From JBMYYE01 sp049609065 (GTDB taxonomy: Bacteria; Pseudomonadota; Alphaproteobacteria; Rhodobacterales; Rhodobacteraceae), in assembly GCA_049609065.1 (NCBI GenBank), contig JBMYYE010000104.1, positions 1 through 8,821 on the forward strand: a stretch of DNA of 8,821 bases, in the 5' to 3' direction. Below, one piece after another: positions 1 to 6,542 of this stretch. The notes under the pieces were generated by a model. It was not told the DNA's origin, did no database searches, and was given only the letters and a program-made list of their open reading frames with translations. Within the stretch, counting starts at the first letter, position 1. Each line of letters starts with the position of its first letter. The translations under genes were made by a program, and so were the position numbers.

Positions 1-2
1 TG

Positions 3-938
3 CGTGCGGCCACTGTTGAATTTGCCCGTGGAAAAATGGAAGACCGCGTCGCAGTTTGGCTTTTGACCTTTTCAACCGCCCTGTTTTGGGTGCAAGGCGC
101 CACGCTTTTGGGGCTAATGCACCCCGCAGATGCGCGTATGATGGCCGTGCCTGGATCATGGTCGGGCGCCATTATCGGCGGTCTCGTTTTTGGCGCTGGC
201 ATGGTGATGGCACGCGGCTGTTCGGGGCGGCTTTTGGTTTTGGCGGCCACGGGCAATCTACGCTCTATCATGTCTGGGCTCATCTTTGCGGTGGTGGCCC
301 AAATGAGCTTGGTTGGCATTTTATCGCCTCTTCGCGAAAAACTGGCGGGGCTTTGGGTCACAGCAGGCGGGCGCAACATGGATTTGCTCTCTACGCTTGG
401 TCTTCCGAACTGGTTCGGCTTTGCCATGGGTATTGCCATCGCAATTCTTGCGCTGTTCTTATCGCGACGCCACAAAATTGGCGGGGCGCGATTGGTGTTT
501 GCATCCGGCGTAGGCTTTGCGGTTGCTGTAGGTTGGGTCCTAACTTACCGCCTCAGCCAAGAGGTCTTTGATCCGATCCAAATCGAAAGCGCCACATTCA
601 CAGGGCCATCCGCCCATACGCTCATGTTTTTCCTCGAACGCAATGCCGTTTTGGAATTTGACGTTGGGCTTGTTCCTGGCGTGGTCATCGGCTCATTCAT
701 TGCCGCATGGATTTCAAAAGAGTTTAAATTCCAAGGGTTTGACGGCGAACGCAATATGCGCCGCGCGATGTTTGGCGCGGTCCTCATGGGGTTTGGCGGC
801 ATGCTTGCGGGGGGCTGTGCAATCGGTGCGGGCGTCACCGGTGGGTCAATTTTTGTGGGCACTGCGTGGCTTGCGCTCTTTTGTATGTGGATTGGCGCAG
901 GTGTTACCGATTATTTCTTGGATCAGCGCACCGCCTAG
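3..938 (+). CDS. YeeE/YedE family membrane protein (putative sulfur-compound transporter), 5'-truncated by the window edge
   Basis: The product is a polytopic inner-membrane protein. The family includes TsuA-type thiosulfate uptake proteins and other sulfur-compound transporters; the substrate here is not known. Counting from the ATG at 36, the visible protein has 300 residues and about eight or nine hydrophobic segments. It carries two Gly-Cys signatures typical of the family, around Cys62 (ARGCSG) and Cys261 (GGCAIGAG), each in a glycine-rich membrane segment; conserved cysteines of this kind pass the sulfur substrate in TsuA. The frame stays open upstream of ATG 36 to the window edge, adding RAATVEFARGK. 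That string fits the conserved short stretch after the first helix in family members. ATG 36 also lacks a clear Shine-Dalgarno, so the true start very probably lies outside the window and at least one N-terminal helix is missing. The stop TAG overlaps the stop of convergent priA. Family assignment is firm, substrate is inference. Confidence 0.85.
   Translation, partial: RAATVEFARGKMEDRVAVWLLTFSTALFWVQGATLLGLMHPADARMMAVPGSWSGAIIGGLVFGAGMVMARGCSGRLLVLAATGNLRSIMSGLIFAVVAQMSLVGILSPLREKLAGLWVTAGGRNMDLLSTLGLPNWFGFAMGIAIAILALFLSRRHKIGGARLVFASGVGFAVAVGWVLTYRLSQEVFDPIQIESATFTGPSAHTLMFFLERNAVLEFDVGLVPGVVIGSFIAAWISKEFKFQGFDGERNMRRAMFGAVLMGFGGMLAGGCAIGAGVTGGSIFVGTAWLALFCMWIGAGVTDYFLDQRTA
935..938. other. 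CTAG shared by two convergent stop codons (YeeE/YedE and priA)
   Basis: The palindrome CTAG supplies TAG stops on both strands: 936-938 ends the + strand membrane protein and the complement of 935-937 ends priA. The genes therefore overlap tail to tail by four bases. No intrinsic terminator hairpin is visible on either side, so the two transcripts probably run into each other's 3' ends. Confidence 0.9.
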
Positions 939-3154
939 AAGAAATTCTGTGGATCAATATCAATTGCGAGCCGCACCGAGCGTGGCGGGGGCGTGGTGTC
1001 GGTCCACCGCTTAAGCGCCGCTTGGAGCGCAACCCCTTTGGGACCCCGCACCAAAAGCCGCACACGAAACCGGTTGCGCACCTTGGCAATTGGCGCAGGT
1101 GCGGGGCCAAAGACCTCAATCCCAGCTTCAGTTAATGCCATGCGGTTGCGTGCCAAATCCCGCCCATAAGCATTCACCGCATCGGCATTCTCAGACGACA
1201 AAATCATGCCCGCCATCCGGCCAAAAGGCGGCATATGCGCGTGTTTGCGTTCGCCAGCTTCTGCGGACCAGAACCCTTCTTCATCCCCGCCGATTGTGGC
1301 GCGAATAACGGGGTGATCGGGTTGATACGTCTGTAGCAAAGCCACACCACGTTTTTCGGCGCGCCCCGCGCGACCTGCCACCTGTCGCATCAATTGAAAC
1401 GTGCGCTCAGCCGCCCGTAGGTCCGATCCTTGCAATCCAAGATCCGCATCAATCACCCCTACCAAAGTGAGGTTGGGGAAATTGTGCCCTTTGGCCACCA
1501 GCTGCGTGCCGATCACGATATCGGCTTCGCCGCGCGCAATTTCGGCGATCCGCGCCTTTAGCGCCCGTGCCGAGCCAAAAAGATCAGAGGATAAGACCAC
1601 GATCTTTGCATCAGGAAAATGCGCTTCGGCCTCTTCCGCCAAACGTTCAATCCCAGGGCCCACAGGTGCTAGTTTGCCTTCCACTTCACAAGAAGGACAG
1701 GTTTCCGGCACGGGCTTTGTTTCCCCACATTGATGACACATGAGCCGGTTTTGAAACCGATGTTCCACCATCCGTGCATCACAAAAATCGCACCCCACTT
1801 GATGGCCACAAGCCCGACACACCGTGACAGGCGCGTAGCCGCGTCGGTTGATAAACAGCAAGGATTGTTCGCCCGCTTCGATCCGCGCGGTGATGGCACG
1901 GCGCAAGGTCGGCGATATCCATTCATTGCGCGGCAGCTCCTCATCACGCATATCAATCGCGGCCATGTCCGGCAAAACAGCCACCCCAAAGCGCGCTTTC
2001 AAATCAACGCGCGCATATTTGCCATTTTCCGCATTGGACCATGTTTCCAAAGACGGCGTTGCCGAAGCCAAGACAATCTGTGCGCCCTCAAAGGACGCGC
2101 GCAAAACCGCCATATCGCGGGCATGATACAAAACGCCGTCTTCTTGTTTGTAGGATCCGTCATGTTCTTCGTCGATCACAATCAGGCCAAGGTTTTGAAA
2201 CGGCAGGAAAAGCGCCGAACGCGCGCCAACCACCAGTTGCGCCTGCCCTGTGCCAACCATTTTCCAAACCCGCCTGCGTTCGGTCATGGTCACACCTGAA
2301 TGCCATTCCGCAGGGCGCACGCCAAAGCGCGCCTCCACACGGGTGATGAATTCCGAGGTGAGCGCGATTTCAGGCAACAAAACCAACGCCTGTTTGCCAT
2401 GGCTTAATGCAGCCGCTACCGCTTCGAGATAGACTTCTGTTTTCCCAGATCCAGTCACCCCTTTTAGGAGTGTCGCACCAAAAGCATCCCCCCCAATGGG
2501 CGCGCAAAGCACCTTGGCCGCCTCTGCCTGATCTGGGGTGAGCGTTTTGCCTGCGCGAGTGTGATCCAATTTGGGAAATGGGGTATCTTTGGGCGCTTCT
2601 GCGCGGCGCACGACCCCTTGTTTTTCAAGCCCAGTGATCACCGAATGGCTCACCCCTGCAAGGGCGGCCAATTCACCTTTCATAAATTGCGCCCCCGAAA
2701 ATTCGTCAAACACATCCAACACGCGAGCCCGCGCATCGGTTAATTTGTCGGGTTCCGATTGCCCACGTTCGAACACCGTTTGCATAGACGGTGGGTCCAA
2801 AAGCCCCGGTGCCCGCGTGGCCAAACGCAACACGGCCGTTTTGGGGGTCATTGTATAAGCCGCCATACGATCCAAGAAACTCATAAAGGGCCCTGAAAAC
2901 GCCGCCACATCCAAAATGCGTGTGATGGCGCGGGCCTTTTTGATGTCAAAGCCTCCTGCGCCTTTGCCCCAAACGACACCTAGAACTTTGCGCGGCCCCA
3001 AAGGCACCTCAACCACAGCACCTTTCATCACGCCCCCAATGGGCGCTTTGTAATCAAGGCATCGGTCAATTGGTTCTGCGGTCAAAACCGCCACCAATTC
3101 CGATTCCGGATAATAGGTGAGATCGGGCAAGATGCGTCCTTTGATACGGGTCAC
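935..3154 (-). CDS. priA: PriA, primosomal replication-restart DNA helicase (replication factor Y)
   Basis: PriA is a cytoplasmic 3'-to-5' superfamily 2 helicase that recognises stalled or broken replication forks and D-loops and reloads the replisome through DnaB. The 739-residue length is normal for the family. Order of parts: N-terminal DNA-binding domain (about 15-110); winged helix (about 140-195); helicase lobe 1 with Walker A GVTGSGKTE at 232-240 and Walker B DEEH at 328-331, followed by SATPS at 364-368; helicase lobe 2 interrupted by the zinc-binding insert with all eight expected cysteines (446, 449, 455, 458, 473, 476, 486, 489); helicase motifs GTQLVAKGHNFP at 549-560 and QVAGRAGR at 591-598; and the C-terminal domain ending IDIDPQNFF. 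All key residues are present. The start is GTG, chosen because an in-frame TAA lies eight codons upstream and no ATG fits; no good Shine-Dalgarno precedes it. The gene is divergent from the DUF484-xerC operon. Confidence 0.96.
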   Translation of the reverse strand: MTRIKGRILPDLTYYPESELVAVLTAEPIDRCLDYKAPIGGVMKGAVVEVPLGPRKVLGVVWGKGAGGFDIKKARAITRILDVAAFSGPFMSFLDRMAAYTMTPKTAVLRLATRAPGLLDPPSMQTVFERGQSEPDKLTDARARVLDVFDEFSGAQFMKGELAALAGVSHSVITGLEKQGVVRRAEAPKDTPFPKLDHTRAGKTLTPDQAEAAKVLCAPIGGDAFGATLLKGVTGSGKTEVYLEAVAAALSHGKQALVLLPEIALTSEFITRVEARFGVRPAEWHSGVTMTERRRVWKMVGTGQAQLVVGARSALFLPFQNLGLIVIDEEHDGSYKQEDGVLYHARDMAVLRASFEGAQIVLASATPSLETWSNAENGKYARVDLKARFGVAVLPDMAAIDMRDEELPRNEWISPTLRRAITARIEAGEQSLLFINRRGYAPVTVCRACGHQVGCDFCDARMVEHRFQNRLMCHQCGETKPVPETCPSCEVEGKLAPVGPGIERLAEEAEAHFPDAKIVVLSSDLFGSARALKARIAEIARGEADIVIGTQLVAKGHNFPNLTLVGVIDADLGLQGSDLRAAERTFQLMRQVAGRAGRAEKRGVALLQTYQPDHPVIRATIGGDEEGFWSAEAGERKHAHMPPFGRMAGMILSSENADAVNAYGRDLARNRMALTEAGIEVFGPAPAPIAKVRNRFRVRLLVRGPKGVALQAALKRWTDTTPPPRSVRLAIDIDPQNFF

Positions 3155-3240
3155 GAAACGCGCGCGGGAGTTGCGTTATCCTATCTTCATGCAAAACCCG
3201 ATCCCGATTGGCAAGCCTCAGGCGTATTTAATTATGCAAA

Positions 3241-3252
3241 CATGCGCGCATG
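3241..3252. repeat. Perfect 12-base palindrome CATGCGCGCATG, possible operator
   Basis: The sequence reads identically on both strands with no spacer. It lies between the two divergent genes, directly upstream of a weak -10-like CATAAT facing priA and about 46 bases upstream of the DUF484 extended -10. The position would suit a dimeric regulator, but no known operator consensus is recognised and a palindrome of this length can occur by chance. Confidence 0.3.
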
Positions 3253-3297
3253 ACCCCGCCCATTTTGCCCTAAATCCCTAGGCAGGGCAGGAAAAAC

Positions 3298-3306
3298 TGC
3301 TATAAT
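3298..3306 (+). promoter_or_regulatory. Extended -10 promoter element TGCTATAAT for the DUF484-xerC operon
   Basis: TATAAT at 3301-3306 matches the sigma-70 -10 consensus in all six positions and is preceded by TG with one intervening base, the extended -10 form. At the usual spacing the -35 position reads CTAGGC, a poor match, which is common at extended -10 promoters. Transcription would begin near 3313, giving a leader of about 20 bases. That leader contains the Shine-Dalgarno GAGG at 3323-3326, five bases before the ATG at 3332. Confidence 0.7.
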
Positions 3307-3331
3307 CAGGGCAATAATAATTGAGGCCAAC

Positions 3332-4039
3332 ATGTCAACAGCAGTCCTGTCCCCCGAAGAAATTCGGGCGCAACTCATCTCGAATCCAGAATTTATTCTA
3401 GAAGATCAAGATCTTATGAAAGTTCTTGTCGCTGCCAACGATGATGGCAACGGTAAAAACGTTGTCGATATGCGTGGGGTGGCGATGAACCGTCTCGAAG
3501 CGCGGCTCGCGCGGTTAGAAGAAACCCACCGTGCGGTTATTGCGGCGGCCTATGAAAACCTCGCCAGCACGAACCTGATCCATCGGGCCGTTTTGGCGAT
3601 GATTGAGCCCAATACATTCAAAGATTTCATTCGCAACCTTGGGAATGAAGTGGCGGAGGTTATGCAAGTCGACTGCATTCGCCTTGTGCTCGAATCGCCG
3701 CTCAACGCCGAGGATGACACGCTCAAAAAGCTTGGTGGTGTTCTCCATGTGGTGGAGCCAGGGTTTGTGAACGCCTATATCGGGGCCAATCAAGATCCAT
3801 CTGACCGCATCGTGACGCTGCGCAAAACGCGTGAACTCGATACAGGCGTTTATGGAGATACCGGCGATTGGATTGGATCTGAGGCTTTGATCCGAGTGGA
3901 TCTTGGGGACCGACGATTGCCTGCGATGTTGGTTCTAGGGGCGGAAAGCCCACATCAATTTAGCCCGCGGCGCGGCACTGACCTCATTGAGTTTTTTGGC
4001 GAAACCTTTAGCCGCTGCCTCTGTCGCTGGTTGTCATGA
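3332..4039 (+). CDS. DUF484 family protein (GAF-like fold), function unknown
   Basis: This 235-residue soluble protein belongs to the DUF484 family, which is common in Proteobacteria, often sits directly upstream of xerC, and has no established biochemical role. The N-terminus has the family's short helical segment (NPEFILEDQDLM, 18-29). A helical stretch that could form a coiled coil follows, rich in Arg, Leu and Glu (about 50-78). The rest, about 90-235, resembles a degenerate GAF domain and ends with the family signature FSPRRGTDLIEFFGETFSR at 210-228 and a terminal aromatic-leucine tail. No catalytic motif is seen. The start is well supported by GAGG at 3323-3326 and an extended -10 promoter just upstream. 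The stop overlaps the xerC start as ATGA, so the two proteins are likely made in a coupled way. A role linked to Xer recombination or chromosome segregation is inferred from context only. Confidence 0.88.
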   Translation: MSTAVLSPEEIRAQLISNPEFILEDQDLMKVLVAANDDGNGKNVVDMRGVAMNRLEARLARLEETHRAVIAAAYENLASTNLIHRAVLAMIEPNTFKDFIRNLGNEVAEVMQVDCIRLVLESPLNAEDDTLKKLGGVLHVVEPGFVNAYIGANQDPSDRIVTLRKTRELDTGVYGDTGDWIGSEALIRVDLGDRRLPAMLVLGAESPHQFSPRRGTDLIEFFGETFSRCLCRWLS

Positions 4040-4959
4040 GCTTCCTTCAAGCCTACGCACAAGACGTGTTATCCGATTGGATGGCACATTTGCGCGGCTT
4101 GGAAAACGCAGCGCCGACAACGCTTTCGGCCTATCAAAGCGACCTTTTGCGCTACCTCACCTTCATGCAACAGCATTTTGATGGCGCAGGTGGGGCGCGG
4201 ATGCTGCAATCCATTCAAACGACCGACATGCGCGCATGGATGGCCCATGAACGAAAAGGCGGGCTATCGCCACGATCTCTTGCGCGAATGCTATCGGCGG
4301 TCAAATCCTTCTACCGCTGGTATGCAGAGCGCGACGGGTTTGATCCCACCAGCGTGTTGTCCACCCGCATGCCGAAATTTGAAAAGAAATTGCCACGCCC
4401 CCTCTCGCCAGATGCGGCAAAATCCATGATCACACAGATCAATGAGCAGGGGCAAAAAGACTGGGCGGCGGCGCGCGATGTGGCGGTGATGACGCTGCTA
4501 TATGGCTGTGGTTTGCGGATCTCAGAGGCGCTTTCCCTGACAGGGACAGACCGCGAGATGGGGGATAGCCTTCGCATTCGCGGTAAGGGCGGCAAAGATC
4601 GTATCGTGCCGGTTTTACCCATCGCGCGGGAGGCGGTGAAAACCTATGCCGCGCTTTGCCCGTTTCCAATCACAGATGAGGGTCCACTTTTTCGGGCGAT
4701 GCGCGGCGGGGCGCTTGGGCCACGGGCGATCCAAAAGCTCATGCAAAACATGCGCATGCAGCTTGGATTGCCTCCGACAGCAACACCCCATGCGTTGCGA
4801 CATTCCTTTGCCACGCATCTTTTGGGCGCGGGCGGGGATCTCAGGGTGATCCAAGAATTGCTTGGCCATGCGTCTTTGGCCACGACACAAGGCTATACCG
4901 CGATTGATGCGGCGCGCCTTTTGGATGTCTATGAGAATGCACATCCAAAAGCGCGCTGA
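4036..4959 (+). CDS. xerC: XerC, site-specific tyrosine recombinase (chromosome dimer resolution)
   Basis: XerC acts with XerD at the dif site near the replication terminus to resolve chromosome dimers before division. The 307-residue protein has the N-terminal SAM-like core-binding domain (about 8-105), with the usual LSAYQSDLLRYLTF element at 30-43, and the C-terminal catalytic domain (about 120-300). All six catalytic positions are visible: Arg161 (GCGLRISEAL), Lys184 (RGKGGKDR), His252 and Arg255 (HALRHSFATH), His278 (LGHASLATT) and the nucleophile Tyr287 (QGYT). Spacing from Arg255 to His278 to Tyr287 equals that of E. coli XerC. The start ATG overlaps the DUF484 stop by four bases and has no clear Shine-Dalgarno of its own, pointing to translational coupling. 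XerC rather than XerD is preferred because DUF484 lies directly upstream, as in other Proteobacteria; residues alone do not settle this. Confidence 0.92.
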   Translation: MSFLQAYAQDVLSDWMAHLRGLENAAPTTLSAYQSDLLRYLTFMQQHFDGAGGARMLQSIQTTDMRAWMAHERKGGLSPRSLARMLSAVKSFYRWYAERDGFDPTSVLSTRMPKFEKKLPRPLSPDAAKSMITQINEQGQKDWAAARDVAVMTLLYGCGLRISEALSLTGTDREMGDSLRIRGKGGKDRIVPVLPIAREAVKTYAALCPFPITDEGPLFRAMRGGALGPRAIQKLMQNMRMQLGLPPTATPHALRHSFATHLLGAGGDLRVIQELLGHASLATTQGYTAIDAARLLDVYENAHPKAR

Positions 4960-5000
4960 TCCAAAGGCACTCTAGCCATTGTCATTTTCGGCCGGATCAG
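4956..5000. repeat. Inverted repeat CTGATCC/GGATCAG spanning the xerC stop and the gap before pcs
   Basis: Arms of seven bases lie at 4956-4962 and 4994-5000 with a 31-base loop; the left arm includes the xerC stop codon. There is no following T-run, so it is not a convincing intrinsic terminator. The loop holds TTGTCA at 4979-4984, a near match to a -35 box, but the matching -10 position reads CATGAA, which is poor. The stretch may be nothing more than spacer. Confidence 0.2.
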
Positions 5001-5013
5001 TCATGAAGCGATC

Positions 5014-5709
5014 ATGCATATTCGGACCAAAGCTCTTCTTGTTCATCTCTTAACCGCCACTGGCGCTGTTTTTGCCATGCTTGCTCTTTTGGCAGCTGTC
5101 GAAGAGCGGTGGGGGCTCATGTTTGTTTGGCTCGTGATTGCCTTTGCTGTGGATGGCATCGATGGTCCGCTTGCGCGGCGTTATGAGGTCAAAAAGAACG
5201 CAGGCGAATTTGATGGCGTACTTTTGGATCTCATCATTGATTACCTCACCTATGTGTTCATTCCGGCTTATGCGTTATTCAAATCAGGCATTTTGCCAGG
5301 CTGGACGGGGTGGACGGCGATCATTGTGATCACCTTCACAAGCGCCCTTTACTTTGCCGATACACGCATGAAAACAAAAGATAATTCATTTTCCGGCTTT
5401 CCAGGATGCTGGAATATGCTGGTCATCGTATTGTTTTCGACCTTGCCTAATTTCTACGTGACTTTGGCGCTTGTTGTGGTGCTTTCCGCTGCGATGTTCT
5501 TGCCGTTAAAATTCATCCATCCTGTGCGCACGGAGCGCTGGCGCATGGTGTCTTTGCCGATCACGTTTGCATGGACATTTTTTGCCGGTTGGGCCGCTTG
5601 GGTTGATTTTCATCCCGAAAGCTGGGCCCATTGGGGCTTGGTCCTCACCAGTATTTATTTGCTGTCAGCAGGCGTCATCCAGCAGATTATCCCGCCCAAA
5701 TTCCGCTAG
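5014..5709 (+). CDS. pcs: Phosphatidylcholine synthase (CDP-alcohol phosphatidyltransferase family)
   Basis: Pcs is an inner-membrane enzyme that condenses choline with CDP-diacylglycerol to give phosphatidylcholine and CMP, the one-step bacterial route for cells that take up choline. The 231-residue protein has about eight membrane segments. The CDP-alcohol phosphotransferase motif is present in the wider-spaced form known for Pcs: Asp50-Gly51, Ala54-Arg55, twelve residues, Gly68, Asp72 and Asp76. Ordinary family members such as PgsA have eight residues in that gap, which argues for Pcs. Supporting family strings are FAVDGIDGPLARR (44-56) and LDLIIDYLTYVFIPAYALF (71-89). The ATG at 5014 is preceded by a weak GAAG at 5005-5008. 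The gene lies 54 bases after xerC on the same strand, so read-through from that operon is possible; no strong separate promoter is visible. Its stop overlaps that of the convergent EamA transporter. Confidence 0.92.
   Translation: MHIRTKALLVHLLTATGAVFAMLALLAAVEERWGLMFVWLVIAFAVDGIDGPLARRYEVKKNAGEFDGVLLDLIIDYLTYVFIPAYALFKSGILPGWTGWTAIIVITFTSALYFADTRMKTKDNSFSGFPGCWNMLVIVLFSTLPNFYVTLALVVVLSAAMFLPLKFIHPVRTERWRMVSLPITFAWTFFAGWAAWVDFHPESWAHWGLVLTSIYLLSAGVIQQIIPPKFR
5706..5709. other. CTAG shared by two convergent stop codons (pcs and EamA transporter)
   Basis: TAG at 5707-5709 ends pcs and the complement of 5706-5708 ends the - strand transporter gene. This is the same four-base tail-to-tail overlap seen at 935-938. 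No terminator hairpin is visible at the junction. Confidence 0.9.
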
Positions 5710-6542
5710 ATCCGCGTCAAGATCATGCCCGCAACGATAAAGCATGCGGCAATGATTTTACTGCGATCCATATGGTCTTTGAAAAAGAGCACACCGATCA
5801 AAACCGCAAATAGAATTGAGCTTTCTCGAAGGGCCGCCACCAGTGCCAAAGGCGCCTGCGTCATGGCCCACACCACGATGGCGTAGCTGAGGTAGGATCC
5901 AACCGCGGCCCCTGCCCCAAGCATCCAAGTGGCCCGCGTCGCGCGCAACACCGCAGGCCCCCGAAGCCCAATTGCCGTCAACGGAAACAAAAGCGCCGTC
6001 ACCACAAACATCCAATTCACATAGGCAATCGCATCACCCCAACTGCGCGCGCCCAGCCCATCGACAATCGTATAGCCCGCCGTTGCCAAGGCAGATCCAA
6101 ACGCATAGGGCAGCAAACGGCGCTCTTCGCCGCGTGTGAACACACCTGAGGCCATGATGAAAATCCCAATGCCAAGAACGCCAATCCCCACATAGTCTTG
6201 GATTCGAAGGCTATCTGAGAGGAAAAACATACCAAAAATCAGGACAAACATCGGCGCGGCACCGCGTGCAATCGGGTAGACCCGCGACAAATCCCCTTGT
6301 TCATAAGCATAACCCAAGAAAAGATTATAGCCCGTGTGAAACACCACAGATCCCATAATCCACGGCCAGACATGGGCAGGTGGAAGCCCATAATAAGCAG
6401 CACCAACCGCGCCAAGGCCACCTTGCAATAGGCACAAAATGACCATGCCCGTGACTTTGGCCGTCCCTGTTTTAATCAATGCATTCCATGTCGCATGCAA
6501 CAGGGCCGCCATCAAAATGGCGGCAAAAATTCCGATACTCAT
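5706..6542 (-). CDS. EamA/DMT-family transporter (drug/metabolite transporter superfamily)
   Basis: This is an inner-membrane protein of 278 residues with about ten hydrophobic helices arranged as two EamA repeats of five (roughly 1-135 and 145-278), the standard layout and length for the family. The repeat ends carry the usual family patterns: GDLSRVYPIARGAAP at 83-97 in the first half and TQAPLALVAALRESSILFA at 228-246 in the second, each followed by a helix and an acidic or basic turn. Members export or import amino acids, metabolites or toxic compounds, and the substrate cannot be read from sequence. The start ATG overlaps the stop of the upstream ogt gene (ATGA) and has a good Shine-Dalgarno, AGGTGG, nine bases before it inside ogt. 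It is therefore the second gene of a two-gene - strand operon. It is convergent with pcs and has no visible terminator. Confidence 0.88.
   Translation of the reverse strand: MSIGIFAAILMAALLHATWNALIKTGTAKVTGMVILCLLQGGLGAVGAAYYGLPPAHVWPWIMGSVVFHTGYNLFLGYAYEQGDLSRVYPIARGAAPMFVLIFGMFFLSDSLRIQDYVGIGVLGIGIFIMASGVFTRGEERRLLPYAFGSALATAGYTIVDGLGARSWGDAIAYVNWMFVVTALLFPLTAIGLRGPAVLRATRATWMLGAGAAVGSYLSYAIVVWAMTQAPLALVAALRESSILFAVLIGVLFFKDHMDRSKIIAACFIVAGMILTRI

Larger units (their letters stand above)
3155..3331. promoter_or_regulatory. Divergent intergenic region between priA and the DUF484-xerC operon
   Basis: This 177-base gap must hold promoters for both directions. The right half has a clear + strand extended -10 element (listed separately). 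For priA I see only a weak candidate: CATAAT on the - strand at 3236-3231 without a recognisable -35 box, which would give a leader of roughly 70 bases. A perfect 12-base palindrome sits just upstream of that candidate. No tRNA, riboswitch-like fold or further gene is evident. Confidence 0.6.

Noticed and set aside
36..38. ATG at 36 as the true start of the YeeE/YedE protein
   Set aside because: The frame stays open to the window edge with family-like residues before it and no good ribosome site, so the gene is taken as truncated at its 5' end.
568..1014. Open frame of 148 codons on the + strand across the YeeE/YedE end
   Set aside because: It overlaps the clearly conserved membrane protein in another frame and runs into priA; the protein has no recognisable features.
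1730..2299. Open frame of 189 codons on the + strand
   Set aside because: It lies wholly antisense to priA, which has every expected helicase and zinc motif. Its translation shows no family pattern and it is a shadow frame.
4036..4959. The tyrosine recombinase as evidence of an integron, phage or genomic island
   Set aside because: Length, catalytic spacing and the DUF484 neighbour fit housekeeping XerC. No attachment-site repeat, tRNA or cargo genes are seen around it.
4956..5000. Inverted repeat after xerC as an intrinsic terminator
   Set aside because: Arms are only seven bases with a 31-base loop and no T-run follows, so it is kept only as a low-confidence repeat.
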